Shown: positions 12,718-24,821 of the stretch, piece by piece | How positions within the stretch are numbered: position 1 is the stretch's first letter | Layout: every line of letters starts with the position of its first letter | Assembly (NCBI GenBank): GCA_905397405.1 | Contig: CAJPVJ010000180.1 | Span: forward strand, 1 to 33,910 | Source of the DNA: Oppiella nova | Taxonomy: Eukaryota; Arthropoda; Arachnida; Sarcoptiformes; Oppiidae | DNA: 33,910 nt | Direction: 5' to 3' | Notes under the pieces: generated by a model | What the model was told of the DNA's origin: nothing | Seen by the model: the letters and a program-made list of their open reading frames with translations, nothing else | The model's database searches: none | Position numbers and translations under genes: made by a program

Positions 12718-12974
12718 ATACATTTAATTCAACACACTTTAAGCGATAATAATCTTTATAAACATCGAAAATAGTAAAGCAATCGTTTATATCAGAGATT
12801 AATTTTCATGAATTATATCTTTTCGACGCTATTAATTGTATAACAATACATTTAATTCAACACACTTTAAGCGATAATAATCTTTATAAACATCGAAAAT
12901 AGTAAAGCAATCGTTTATATCAGAGATTAATTTTCATGAATTATATCTTTTCGACGCTATTAATTGTATAACAA
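12718..12974. repeat. Perfect tandem duplication, period 128
   Basis: Each base from 12718 to 12846 recurs 128 bases later (129 matching positions). Non-coding AT-rich unit. Same period as the duplications at 10740 and 22405. Confidence 0.95.
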
Positions 12975-13017
12975 AAACACAGTTAAAGTAATAAATCTTT
13001 ACAACCATTTGAAGACT

Positions 13018-13023
13018 TTTATT
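13018..13023 (-). promoter_or_regulatory. Candidate polyadenylation signal AATAAA
   Basis: Minus-strand AATAAA about 220 bases past the stop at 13242-13244 of the DEG/ENaC gene. If used, the gene really ends with the shortened C-terminus described there. Chance occurrence is quite possible. Confidence 0.25.
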
Positions 13024-13241
13024 GAGCTCTAATCGCTTCAAACACTTTCACTTAACTATAAAAAATATTCCTTACGTTTCGAAATAAATTATTTTTATAT
13101 AACACTCAGACTATTGAGCGCAACATCTAATGAATCCTTTTCTCTCACAAATACCATTCAACTCAATCACTATAATAATCATAATCTTGATAAATAAACA
13201 AAAATATTGCTCTAGAATCTAGATAATTGATTATTGTTTAA

Positions 13242-15465
13242 TTAAAAAAATTTAGCGAGTGATCCCACATAACAAATGAATTCAATGAATGGCATCTGCG
13301 GTGAGTGATTGTATGTGACGTCTCCGGAAAATCTTCGGATCAAATTGATGTCAGAAAATGGCATTTTTCTTAATTTAAGCGCCGGCTCCCCGTAATTGAT
13401 GGCATCCATGGCATGGGAAGCCGTCTCCTCGACGTCGAAGTCATATTCCTCATCGACGCAATCGGGCAGACACTCATCATAACATGTATTTTTCATTTCA
13501 CCCGCAAATGTATTGTTCACAGTCTGCGAACCCCTTCCGCACATGTAGTCCTGCATGTGATGGACGTCTCGGCGAATGCTATCAGAGCCCAACCAACCCA
13601 TCAATCCATAGCCCATACCATATACGATAGCATAGAGAAAATGATACCATTTATTGAAATGTATAAAACAAAGCATAGTATAAGACAAATGAAATAAATG
13701 CTATTTGTATCCAATTTAATAGAGATTAGCCTTTCATATGATATATAAAAACTTTTAGTGCATTCATACGAATTCAATCAATTGAATCAGTGCTGCTCAG
13801 GACAGACATCACGACCATCAGCGCACAGACATGTCATACATTACAGACCCACACAATCCTCATATCAAACATTTTTGACAAAAGAATAAAAAAATTTTAA
13901 AAGACCATAAATTTGTATTTCACTTTTCATACAAAATATAAGAAATCATAAGAAATAACAACAAAAAGACATTCAATTCTTAACAAACAATTTAACAAAA
14001 ATCTTTTCAATTTGGAAATTAATTGAAAAGACTTTTTAAGTATTCTTTAAATGTCTAGCATTTCCTACAAATGGCTTAAATGTTAATTCAAATATCGATT
14101 AATATTTATGAATGAGACTTTTGAACGTTGATAATTAAAAAATATATAAATACACAAATAAAACACTGTGCTAAAAATGAAGCCATAATTATAATACATA
14201 TAATGGACACACAATGAATTGTGTTAAATAAGTAAATACCTGATATGATTTGGGGTGCAATTGCATAGACGACTCCAAACAGCGACAATGCATTTGTCTA
14301 CACAGTCTGCCCGCGACTGAGGCTTATTTGGATCATTGGTTTGATATATGGTGCACATTGTCTCATAGGGCGGCGGCAATAACTTCGAGAGGGTTTTTGA
14401 GAAGTAAATGTCATAATTAAAGCCTAACGAATAAATTGTATTTTGTTAGTCACTATTTCGCACTCACATAACGGCACAGATAGCAAATATATATATACTG
14501 GCGCTCAATGACTCGTACGTAAGCCCCGGTACTTATCTTCCGATCGAATGGAGAATATTATATTAATTGTTATAAAAATAGAGTTCAATATAACATAAAG
14601 AAAATCTCATTTGAAAAAATCAAATGTCAAACATATCAAACACCAAGTTTAATATAAAGGGATATTGTTTTACGAATTAAATATAATTGAAAAATCGTAT
14701 CAGAATTGGTTTGAAATGAAAAACATGTCAAAAAACAATAGATCGCGTAATACCTGGTCTGAGTTTGTGGACTTTGCCGTTATTGGGCACCATATTGGGT
14801 GGATGTATGGAAATGGATGCCGGCGCTATATCCCAGTAATTAGGGTACTCTTCTAAAGGGAATTTGATTTGAATGCTGGCAATACCTCCCAGGGATGCTC
14901 TCAAGTCCTGATAGAGTGAGACTTTATAGAGTTGGGGATCGACTGGCATTTGATTAAGCCGTGAGAAGTATGTGAAACATTTGCCGTTTGAATGGAAAGT
15001 CTCGATCACTTTGGCGACCGACTGACAGCCAAATCCGCGCTCAGGCCTCACCAGAAGAGGAAGAGAGAGATTACAGGAAATGAAATGCGATTCCTTAGGA
15101 CTCATCGCAAACAGAGACTCAATTGAGACGTGTTTTAGGGCCAACTCGGTGTACTTCTCGTATATTTTGCTCGCATTTAATTCAATTGTCTCGCTCTCGG
15201 TATCGTCGGCACTCAGTGCCGCCATTTCCGCCTCAATCTGCGGGCCATACCTGGCCTTCAGGGCACTTCTCTCGAAGAACATCGATATGCAGATCGTTAT
15301 CGACGGCAACTCAATGACCATCTCTTTCTCTAACTTCACGTTCACAACAGTCGGGTATTTGTAGTAAAGGGAGACCAGCTCTGAGATCTCGTACACCATC
15401 GCTAGCGAACAGACGGCTATTACCAGCAATTTGATCACAAAATTCAATTTGACAAAAGCCCGCAT
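13242..15465 (-). CDS. DEG/ENaC-family sodium channel subunit, three exons
   Basis: Exons (minus): 15465-14754, 14423-14240 and 13578-13242. Introns of 330 and 661 bases are bounded by CAG|GTATTA...TTAG and CAG|GTATTT...ATAG; phases 1 and 2 join cleanly into 410 residues. The ATG at 15465 is chosen because an in-frame TGA lies 33 bases upstream. TM1 is at residues 7-30, followed by the post-TM1 motif LPSITIC (53-59). Then come GKCFTYF (161-167), ISIHPPNMVP (218-227), LPPPYETMC (253-261) and a Cys-rich palm/thumb region (C279, C282, C291, C293, C312, C331, C335, C339 in CYDECLPDC). These are DEG/ENaC hallmarks (trimeric, voltage-independent Na+ channels of the plasma membrane). Oddities: the cytoplasmic N-terminus is only six residues and lacks the usual His-Gly gating motif, and TM2 begins (PFIEFICYVGSLAK) but stops before the G-x-S selectivity filter. 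Either a further exon follows a weak donor (TAT|GTGGGA, exon end 13269), or the gene is 3'-truncated. The acceptor of exon 3 has a poor pyrimidine tract. Confidence 0.88.
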
Positions 15466-15580
15466 CTCTTGAAATAAACTCAGTCTCCCTGTCCCTCAGT
15501 TTTCCTATCGAAACAATTAATAACTAATTTATAACAAATCAATCGAAAATAATTGAAGCAATCATTCATTTAATGGAAAG

Positions 15581-15588
15581 ATTTTATA
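15581..15588 (-). promoter_or_regulatory. Candidate TATA box (TATAAAAT) of the DEG/ENaC gene
   Basis: Minus-strand GGGTATAAAATC lies about 116 bases upstream of the ATG at 15465, a good TATA match at a reasonable distance. No initiator was identified. Confidence 0.35.
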
Positions 15589-17956
15589 CCCAAAAAAGAG
15601 ATGTTTTTAGACACAAGACAGTCAACGGATATAAAAGAGATAACATTTGATTGACTTTTTTTTGGCAGTCGCTTGTAATGCCTTTTCCAGTCGTTATACA
15701 TAAAGAATTTATAGTTATTAATGTTATTGTTTGCATTAAAAGCAATTTATATGAAAATATAAATACATTTGTAGATAGTATTAGCCGTTACGTGCGAACT
15801 AAAAATGAAACAAAAAATTACTTTTTATTCACTAATATTTTTTCATTAATAACTTCTTTATTAGTGTCTCATTTTTGTAGTGCCATTAATACTCCGAGCT
15901 TTGTTTCCACACAAACCTTAATATAACATTAGTTTTGCTAATTTTTTCAACACATTTACGTCTAATTGCTTTTCTTTTCGTGTATTTTATTTGAATTTCG
16001 CTTTCATTTTCTCCATTTGTTTACACAAAGCATTATACGATTCCTGGAGATGTGTATTAAAAAACTAGTGTCTCTTTTCAGATGAAAAATTCATTCACAT
16101 TTAAAATCCTCAGTCTAAGTATTAAGTTTTAAATACAATTTTGTTTATATCAATATAAAAAGAAATTAATTTCATGAAATTAATTCTTAATCGCACACAC
16201 ATTTTGTTAAACAAAAATGTGCTTTTATTACACCTAAATTGTGTGAGATATAACTTTATAAAATAAAATAAAAAGTTTTAACCCAAACATTTTCCAATTC
16301 ATAAACTATATTGTCTCTCACATACTTTTAATGGCTATTAAATCTAGTGATTTATAAATATTAAAACTTGTGTAAAAATTACTGTACAGAATCACCAAAC
16401 ATTTTGAAATTTATTATTTTTAATAGAGGTTATTTAGATTTAACATGAAATAGACATTTTTGAAATCCTAAATCAATTTCCATTTAAAGCGGATTATTTT
16501 GATTGAAAAATAAAATATCTATACATCCTAGGATAGGCTATCGTTGCTAATAATCTCTTATAATTAATGACACTTCCATCAAATTAATCCTATAATTGAA
16601 AATATTAATTTACTAAATAAAAGGTATATTCCGTTTAATTAAAATATTATTATCTCTTTTTGTTCATTAAAATTATGAACTAAAATGTTTTTATCACAAA
16701 AATTCAGTCTTTGATTGTATATTGAATCGACTTTTTATGTATTATTATTCATTATATATGGGTTTATATTTGTTGTGTTCATAAAAAACAACTGATCCCA
16801 CTGTAATATTCATTTATTATAATTTAGATTTGTTTTAATAGAGCCATTCATTAATCTATATATTTGTCAAAAAGCTGTAAACTATATGTAACTTTGAAAA
16901 TCATGCAATGATATACGGCACTTGAAATGCAATTTCTTTAAAATCAAAGCTAAATGTCAGATATATTTTCAGGAATACAGTATTTATTTATATTAATTCA
17001 ATATGATTTTATTAATAAATATAATTAAATGCTGGTGAAATAATAGCAAATAGAATTATTGTTAATTTGTTTTTATCATATTTTTATACAAATTTATTGC
17101 AATCCTCAATCTACAGTATATCATTGCGAGTACATCGTGTGATAAATAAATAATTACAAAATAATGTTTGTATGATATAAATAATATATAAAATGTGTCT
17201 CCACTGAAATGCTATGAAAATGATTCCCAAATGTCATAAATTTGGTGAATCAATAACAACATTAATTTTGAGGCCAATACCAAATGCGACCCAAAAATGA
17301 TTAGCATGGCGTTTAATAAATACTGTAAATATAGAAATGGGAATTGTTTTTGATAATTGATTAATAGATATAAATAAATGCATTTTAATGCACAAACATG
17401 AACTAACAGAAAATGAATATTCATTTTAATCCTCAAACCCTTATTATAATCATTAATTAAATCGATTTCTATTTCCCTTTTATACTCCCAATTCATTCAG
17501 TCAGTCATTCATTGAAAAAACTTTAAACATAAGGAGAAAACTCGTGTAAAACTCCTTTTATATACACAATTGTCTCGGAATTGAATAAAAAGATTGTTTT
17601 TATATGAAATCATTATATAAATTGTGAAACACATATAAGTTATATATTTTAAAACAAATGAAAATTAATCTTAAGTACAATATATACACTGTGCTATCCG
17701 TTTGAGCAGATGTTAAGTTTTTCATTATTTTATATATATTTTACAATTGAATTCCCACAAGAAATACATACAAAAAGAATATAACTTATAATACGATGAA
17801 CTCCTTTACAACAGAGAAACTCTCACTCTTTAGATTCAATCAAAATAAAAAAGAGAGAAAAAACTTTTTATATCACATCTGAATCCGAGTATAATCTATT
17901 CAAATGAAAATTGTATATATATTATAGTGTGACTCGTATTATATTTTATTTTTTAA

Positions 17957-17997
<41 letters not shown>

Positions 17998-19649
17998 ATC
18001 CATTGAGTCTCTGGTCTCTGTCTCTCTCATGTCGCGCGGCATTGAGTCTCAAATTTCGTATAACTTTTTGTTTCAGAAATTTTATTTCCTGAAAAAAATA
18101 TTATTCCCCAAGAATTCGTAAAAATTGAGTCAAAAAACACTCAAAAAGTTAAAAACAAAAATCGATTTTTAATAAATGATTTTATTTTTCACGAACGAAA
18201 GGATTGATGAGCTGTCAGTTTGTCTTATATTTTATGAAATTTCTATATTGTGTGCACAGAAATTAAATTAAAATTTGACGCCAAATATCGCGGGCTCTGA
18301 ATTGGCAAACAGTGAGAGAGAATATTCACGAGACTTTACTTATTTATATATATATTATATACCGGTATATATATATTTTCCCAATACATACGAATCGCAC
18401 ACACAATGGGCGACAAAAGTGATGAAAATTCATTACCCGTTGTCTTATTGTGAAGTCGATTGAAGCCCTTATTTATTATATCATAATTAGACACCAAATT
18501 CCGCACTTTTAAACTAATAGTCCTTAATATGGGTGCCATTACTCAAAGTTTCCATAAGAATCACTAGTGTTTCCAACTTATAATCCTTTCTTTATTTCCT
18601 CTTATATTTTCACTAAACGCACACATAATGTGAGTCTCTATTTAAACATTAAATTATTAACTTATATACTCAATACTATACTATACTGTACTTAATCGGA
18701 TATACTTTGTACACTAGACGTCTTATAGCTTAAGATCCGATTTGAGAACAAAATCATAAGTCAATTGCTATTTAAAACATACAATTTTTAATTCTTGCTT
18801 AAAATCACATTAAGAATAATTGTATTTTTTGCATGCAATGTTATGTTTATATAAATAAATATAAACATTGTGTAAAAAATTAAACCATATATTCAACTAA
18901 AATTATCGTTAAAGATTGTAGTGATAACAGAATAACTTTTTACATTTAACATAGTTGAGTTTTGTAGTGATTTTCTAATTTTATTATACTAAAAATTCAA
19001 CATATTTATAATAATTTAATTTTTTACAAAATAAATATATTACAATTCATTTCATATCATTTCAGACTCCAATTGATGGCAAAATTGAGGGCAAATAGGA
19101 TTAGAGTGTGATATGAATGACCCCATTATGAGACAGAGGGAGCCATTGACACACAGATTCTGTAACACAGAATATTCTGTTAAAAGTCATACCAGTATTG
19201 AGTACAATCTCTTCCCGTTTTTCCGCAAACAATATATTATTTACATATTTATGCTTTTATACCAATTCTGTTAAAAAGTTTTATTAAATTAAATGTCAAG
19301 TGATTCAAAAATATATTTAATAGAAACAAATATACATTTATAAATTTTCATAAAGCATAAATATTTTAATCAGTGATTAATAATCACGTACTTTATTATA
19401 TTTGGTTTGACATATACAAAATTATAGAATTTTAATTTAAATATTACAAAATTAATCAATTTAAACATTTAATCCTTGATTAGCATATATAAAAAATTAA
19501 TTAAAAAATAAATTGATTGCAACAATTAGGGTAATCCTAATTACATTAAGCGTTATAACATACAAAAATTAATACCATGCAATATTAATAACCAAATGTT
19601 TGGATATTGAGTTAAATTGAATACGCAATCTATAATTGAAATCTACGTG
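15589..19649. other. Non-coding AT-rich stretch
   Basis: No gene seen. Contains a (CT)n array and a 16-base palindrome centred on ACCGGT (18356-18371). Open frames are short and AT-biased without family motifs. Confidence 0.6.
17961..17993. repeat. (CT)n microsatellite
   Basis: CT run of 33 bases, followed by further CT-rich sequence to about 18030. Confidence 0.97.
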
Positions 19650-19810
19650 CGGTTAGCATAAGCGGCACCGACTGTATGGCTGGGGATGGCTATGGACTGT
19701 ATGCAAAGAGGATATTGACCTCTTGTGCGCTACGAATGGCACTCCAATCGCGGTATTTGTCGCCAAAATCATGGGCTGACACACAGTCGGCTCAACGCTT
19801 TCCAAACGCT
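19650..19810. other. GC-richer island with TATA-like sequence at one edge
   Basis: An isolated GC-richer stretch between AT-rich flanks. On the minus strand it starts with CTCTATATAAGAGAGCG, a good TATA-box shape, and one minus frame stays open for about 60 codons, including an ATG (MILATNTAIGVPFVAHKR...). A plus frame is open over the same length, so openness alone does not mark it as coding. It may be a promoter/5' exon, a non-coding RNA gene or a fragment of an old element. No family is recognised. Confidence 0.3.
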
Positions 19811-20591
19811 CTCTTATATAGAGATTTCATTCTTATATGTATTAAATGATTATATATTTTAAATTTATGTTATATTCTGGTGTATTGTAGGAGAATATCT
19901 AAAATAGATGAACACAGCATTTTTGGGGACTCTGGCGAAATTCATTAGAAATTATGTAATGAATTAAAGGCTAAATAGTTTATGAATGAGTGTTTGGTCT
20001 GCGAGGGAGAAGTTCACGCAATCATATCATTAGTTATAAACAACTCTTAATTAATTGACTCGGATTTCTAATTTAAAAATTTTTGTCAACGATATTATGC
20101 ATAGTTTTGATTGTATTGTGTAGCGTTTGGTAGAGAAAAATTGTTTTAATGAGATATAGTCCCCTTTTGCTTTAAAACTATAAAACGGCGAATAAATTAT
20201 TACTTCAAATGAATACAATGTTTTTCTTAATGACTTCAAGTGTTTGCCAATTAATTCAATCTTTTCGTGTGAAACATATAAATGTTGTGAATTTTTCCAG
20301 AATCACAATTCCGACACATATACAGAAATTCTGTAACAGAATCGTTAAAAGCATTTCATGGATGTATGTATACATTAGGGCAACATTTAATATGATTTGC
20401 AAAATATTAGCAAAATTAAATAAATGCAAATTATCGGCATATTATCGGCTCAATTATAGGTGACCCTCATTCATGAATATATACAGTATATCACTAATCG
20501 TTACAGTTATCATAAATAACATAAATATATAAATGGTGTCAAAAATATAATGTGCTGGTAAATTATTTTTAATGCAATATTAAAAATCATT

Positions 20592-20592
<1 letters not shown>

Positions 20593-20625
<33 letters not shown>
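20593..20625. repeat. (CT)n microsatellite
   Basis: Uninterrupted CT run of 33 bases. Confidence 0.97.
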
Positions 20626-20627
<2 letters not shown>

Positions 20628-20943
20628 CTAATTGTATATAAACTATTAATAATTACATTTGTGAGTAAACAATACATTAAGTGTGACTAATGTTGTGCTA
20701 AAAATTCAATAATATTTCGTTCATAAACTCCACTAAAATATTTCCATTTGATTCGCTTTCCTTCCAATACATTGTCTATTGGATGGAAAGAGTGTCAGAA
20801 ACTGCTTTTGTATGGGACGGACGGGTCGATAACTGCAATAATCGATAGCCCTGTGCGATAGCTCTGTAGAGTCAAAGGAACGGCTAATAATTATTTCCTA
20901 TTGATGTGCCTTTAAATACAGTGCAATCGACTCCATTCACTAC

Positions 20944-20944
<1 letters not shown>

Positions 20945-20984
<40 letters not shown>

Positions 20985-20991
20985 ACACACA
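20945..20991. repeat. (CA)n microsatellite
   Basis: CA run of about 47 bases with one T interruption near 20980. Confidence 0.96.
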
Positions 20992-21840
20992 GCCATGTAT
21001 TATGCATTATATTTCGTATGAAAATTATGAAAATATTTTAAATATACGTTCACTTTTTATGTGTTAATTAGTTTTTACTTGATGCCTAATTACATTGAGA
21101 ATACACTATAAAATGGACAATAAATTGGAAATAATTTGCTAATCATTGAATTGTTTGCAGGCATAAAGAATAAAATATTATTTCTAAGAATAGACATATA
21201 TTTTTACAATTACGGTTTATTTGAGTGAAACTTATGAATTGTTTTGATTGTTAAACATATAATGATTTACACAGAATCTAGTGCTCTTTTTTAGCCACTA
21301 AATAATTTCCAATGATTTCATTCATTTCTCTCTCAGAAAAGTAGAGTAAAAAAGGAAACAAATCATTGTATTGTATTTAAGGCCTCTTTTTCAGTATTTT
21401 TTCACTACAATAGCTGAAGTGAAAACTTTTTTGCAGTAAAATTGGAATCCAATCCTACAATGAATTTACACTTCTATTGAATTACGGCATCAGATAATTG
21501 TTTCCTAAGTTATTGACAACTTTTACTCTTTTACTCTTTGAGTCTCTATTTTTTAACAGCGAAATGTCTCTCCAGTTGTATGTGAAATGTCTGCAGCCAT
21601 TGCTTAACCTTTTTTTATATACTGGTCGACCCTTTCAAACGATGGCTCACATCTAAACTGTTTCGGAAGCGAAAGACTAAATGGAAAAAATTGTTGTGAA
21701 GAAAGCAATGGCTGAGTATTGCTATAGTTTTTGAAATAAGTGAACCAGAAATCAAAACGATCCTTTTAGGCAAAATACGGCTCACCAATGAATGTCACAC
21801 AACAGTACAGACATATACTCTAAATACTAGGCCTTACAGC

Positions 21841-21864
21841 TCTCTCTCTCTCTCTCTCTCTCTC
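21841..21864. repeat. (CT)n microsatellite followed by (CACT)n
   Basis: 24-base CT run followed by about four ACTC units, inside the direct-repeat copy. Confidence 0.95.
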
Positions 21865-22042
21865 ACTCACTCACTCACTCAGCATTGGATGGATTGACTC
21901 ATTTGTTGAGGGGTTTTGGGCGATGATTACAAACACAATCGTTGCTCCGATTGTTTGATTATACTTCGAGTAGAGTAACGAGTTTTTACTATAAGTTTTG
22001 GAAACAGTACAGACATATACTCTAAATACTAGGCCTTACAGC

Positions 22043-22099
22043 TCTCTCTCTCTCTCTCTCTCTCACTCACTCACACACACACACACACACACACACACA
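22043..22099. repeat. Compound (CT)n-(CACT)n-(CA)n microsatellite
   Basis: 22-base CT run, two ACTC units, then about 28 bases of CA. Confidence 0.95.
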
Positions 22100-22404
22100 T
22101 CTCAATGTTGGTTCACAATTATTTGTGTGCCTATTAAGTAACCAAAACTTATAGTAAAAACTCGTTACTCTACTCGAAGTATAATCAAACAATCGGAGCA
22201 ACGATTGTGTTTGTAATCATCGCCCAAACCCCTCAACAAATGAGTCAATCCATCGAATGCTGAGTGAAAAAGTGATTCAATAAATTAAAATCAACTAAAT
22301 TTATCTTCTATTCAAAATAATTCTCGACACAAAAGAATATTCTCCGAGAATTCTCTGTATATATATTCTGTATATATATTCTTATGTGAAGTTTAAACTC
22401 TCAA

Positions 22405-22660
22405 ATGCAGACCTTAACTAATTTGAGAGAATTTTTTCTCTCTATTCAAAAATTTTATACCAAATATACAGAAGAATTGATTTTATTTACACAATAGAGA
22501 AGACTATTTTTAAATTTCAATTTATGATAATTATGCAGACCTTAACTAATTTGAGAGAATTTTTTCTCTCTATTCAAAAATTTTATACCAAATATACTGA
22601 AGAATTGATTTTATTTACACAATAGAGAAGACTATTTTTAAATTTCAATTTATGATAATT
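22405..22660. repeat. Tandem duplication, unit exactly 128 bp, one mismatch
   Basis: 22405-22532 and 22533-22660 abut exactly and differ at one position (A at 22470, T at 22598). The single difference fits two alleles placed side by side. Confidence 0.95.
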
Positions 22661-23094
22661 TCTTTGCGAGAAAAGTATTGAATAATTTTAAATGCATTGA
22701 AATTATATTTGCAATCTATTTATGCAATTCATAAATCATAACAATTGCAATTCAATTTTACAGCAAATGTATTAACAATAAACAAGAATTTGTTATTGAA
22801 TACGAGAAAGTCGGCAAAAAGTACTAAGAATTACATTACATTTAATTTATAAGTATTTTTATTTATTTTAAACCTTTACTGTAATAGCAGAATATTCTCA
22901 TGAATTCCTTGAATAAAATGCCAGCAATTTGTTCGTACATTTCAATCTTCATCGTAAATGAGATGGTTTTGCTTTTTAGCACAAGAACTACAACTCAAAC
23001 CTTATTCTCTAACTCCAAATGAGCCACTCATGCATCACAAGCACTACAAGCGTCTAGTATTGCTTCAACCAAATTGTACCCAAATGTATAACTC

Positions 23095-23129
<35 letters not shown>
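23095..23129. repeat. (TAA)n microsatellite
   Basis: About eleven ATA/TAA units without interruption. Confidence 0.96.
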
Positions 23130-23130
<1 letters not shown>

Positions 23131-24757
23131 TTGAATATCCACTTTTGCCTTCTTGTGCTAACAGTGCAATCGTGTGTATTTTGTAGTAAAAATTACTTTT
23201 CGAGAGACTTTATATACGTTTGGAGAACTCAATCAGAATAATAGATGAATATATTTTCAGTATATTTAATGATATATGATTTTTTCTGTGAATTTTCAAA
23301 AATCTATTTTGCAAATATTGTTTGGGTATAAAAGCATAGAAATAATTAGATTTTCCAAATGAATATTGAAATTAATTGCAACGAATAGTAACGGAGTAAG
23401 CGATTGGAGTAACCATTGTTTGCATTTAATGTTCACTTAAGGAAAATCTATTTTCATTAATCGATTGCATGCTATTAAGCGATTATTTATATATTGTATA
23501 CAAATATATTTCATTGTGATATATGATTGACTGGAATGGATTGAGAACTATTGTACATAAAAACCATATATTTGTTGAATTGATTTTCCGCAACGAGAAG
23601 GGAGTAGAGGGAGAAAAAAATTTTGATCTTCAGTTCATTTCATTGACACTCGATTTGATGTCAGAAATAGATAGCTATCAAGGATTGAATTTTTTGCGCT
23701 AACGTTTAAATCAATCCTTTCGGTCCTATTGTTAATGGTTTGGATAATTTTTGGTCATTTATTTTGCCGATAATAATAGTTATAATTAATCATTAGTTTT
23801 GTCGCTTTTATATATATAGCGAGTGAGAGAGATATTTGAGATAATAATCCAAAAACTCTTTTTTCACAATTATTAATAAGTTATACGTAATTATAAAGAC
23901 TAGACTAGAAATTCATTAATTATTCAATTGTATAAAAGCCGTCATTTCAATAGAAATTTCTTTATTTTTATTTCACGCCAAAGAATTTCTGTCTTTTTTT
24001 CTGTAACACAAAAGTAATTTATTCTTAAAATCTCAATAGATTTCTAAATCAAACTCAAAATCAGAGTTTTTCTTTTCGCTGTACTGTTAGTGAACCTCTC
24101 GTACTGACAAATGAATTGCAAAAATTTTTGTTGTTTTTAATTTTGCATTTAATTCAATAGTATTTTAAGTTTGAAAATTGTAATTTTTAAAACAAGAATA
24201 ACATGCATTATACTTGTCATATTTAATCAAAAATACAATTTTACAATTTCTTAAAAATTGCACACATTTGAACACTGATTTCTGAAATAATAATTCATTT
24301 TCATAATAACCGTTAACACGTTGGCGCAGTGTTCAAATATAAACACTATTATTAACCTGACCTTTGATATACAGTGTAATGAAAATATTTAATTTATCGT
24401 ATTTGTAAAAAGTATATTTTCACATATTAAAACTAATAGGCTCATAGCAAGTGTATAATGAAAAGTTAATATGAAAAGAATTTTCAAAATTAAAGTCAAA
24501 GAAAACAATAAATAGGAATAACTTTAACAAAAGATATTGGATTTTTCGTGTTGTAATCGCAAAGACTTTTTTCATTATATTTTATGACTTTAACGGCAAT
24601 ACTATTAAAATCTTAAGTATGAGTTAAAACAAAAACATATCTGTCATCGAAAGGATCGCAAAGTTTTCTAATGTTTGTTTTGTTTGTCGTCTTTATAAGT
24701 GAACACAATTTATAAGAATATTGTGAGAAATGAAATGAAAGAGAAGGCAAAAGGGAA

Positions 24758-24821
24758 GGGAAGGGAAGGCAAGGGATGGCAACCGAGAAGGGAAGGGAAG
24801 GCAAGGGATGGCAACCGAGAA
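24758..24821. repeat. Two 32-bp tandem units, polypurine-rich
   Basis: Unit 24758-24789 (starts GGGAAGGGAAGGCAAGGG, ends CCGAGAA) repeated at 24790-24821 without mismatch. The surrounding GGGAAGGG words give a strongly strand-biased G-rich tract. Confidence 0.95.

Larger units (their letters stand above)
19811..21800. other. Non-coding stretch with microsatellites
   Basis: No convincing gene. Holds a (CT)n and a (CA)n array and a GC-richer patch near 20800-20890 with repeated ATCGATAG/GCGATAGC-like words that could form a weak hairpin. Confidence 0.5.
21801..22267. repeat. Mosaic of direct and inverted repeats
   Basis: A roughly 70-base segment starting AACAGTACAGACATATACTC at 21801 and running through a (CT)n/(CACT)n tract recurs directly at 22003, with one CT unit fewer. 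The first copy abuts an arm at 21875-22001 (127 bases), whose reverse complement is at 22142-22267 (126 bases, one substitution and one 1-base indel seen). The loop of 140 bases contains the second direct copy and a (CA)n run (about 22072-22099). No coding content. This could fold into a long hairpin if real, but the arm length matches the k-mer-sized artefacts elsewhere. Confidence 0.9.

Noticed and set aside
13413-13697. 94-residue plus-strand frame
   Set aside because: Lies opposite exon 3 of the DEG/ENaC gene, whose Cys motifs and splice phases show the minus strand is coding.
15080-15364. Plus-strand frames of 64 and 94 residues
   Set aside because: Shadows of DEG/ENaC exon 1 on the opposite strand.
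15651-15926. 91-residue plus-strand frame behind a TATA-like sequence
   Set aside because: AT-driven composition, no motif and no compositional change from the flanks.
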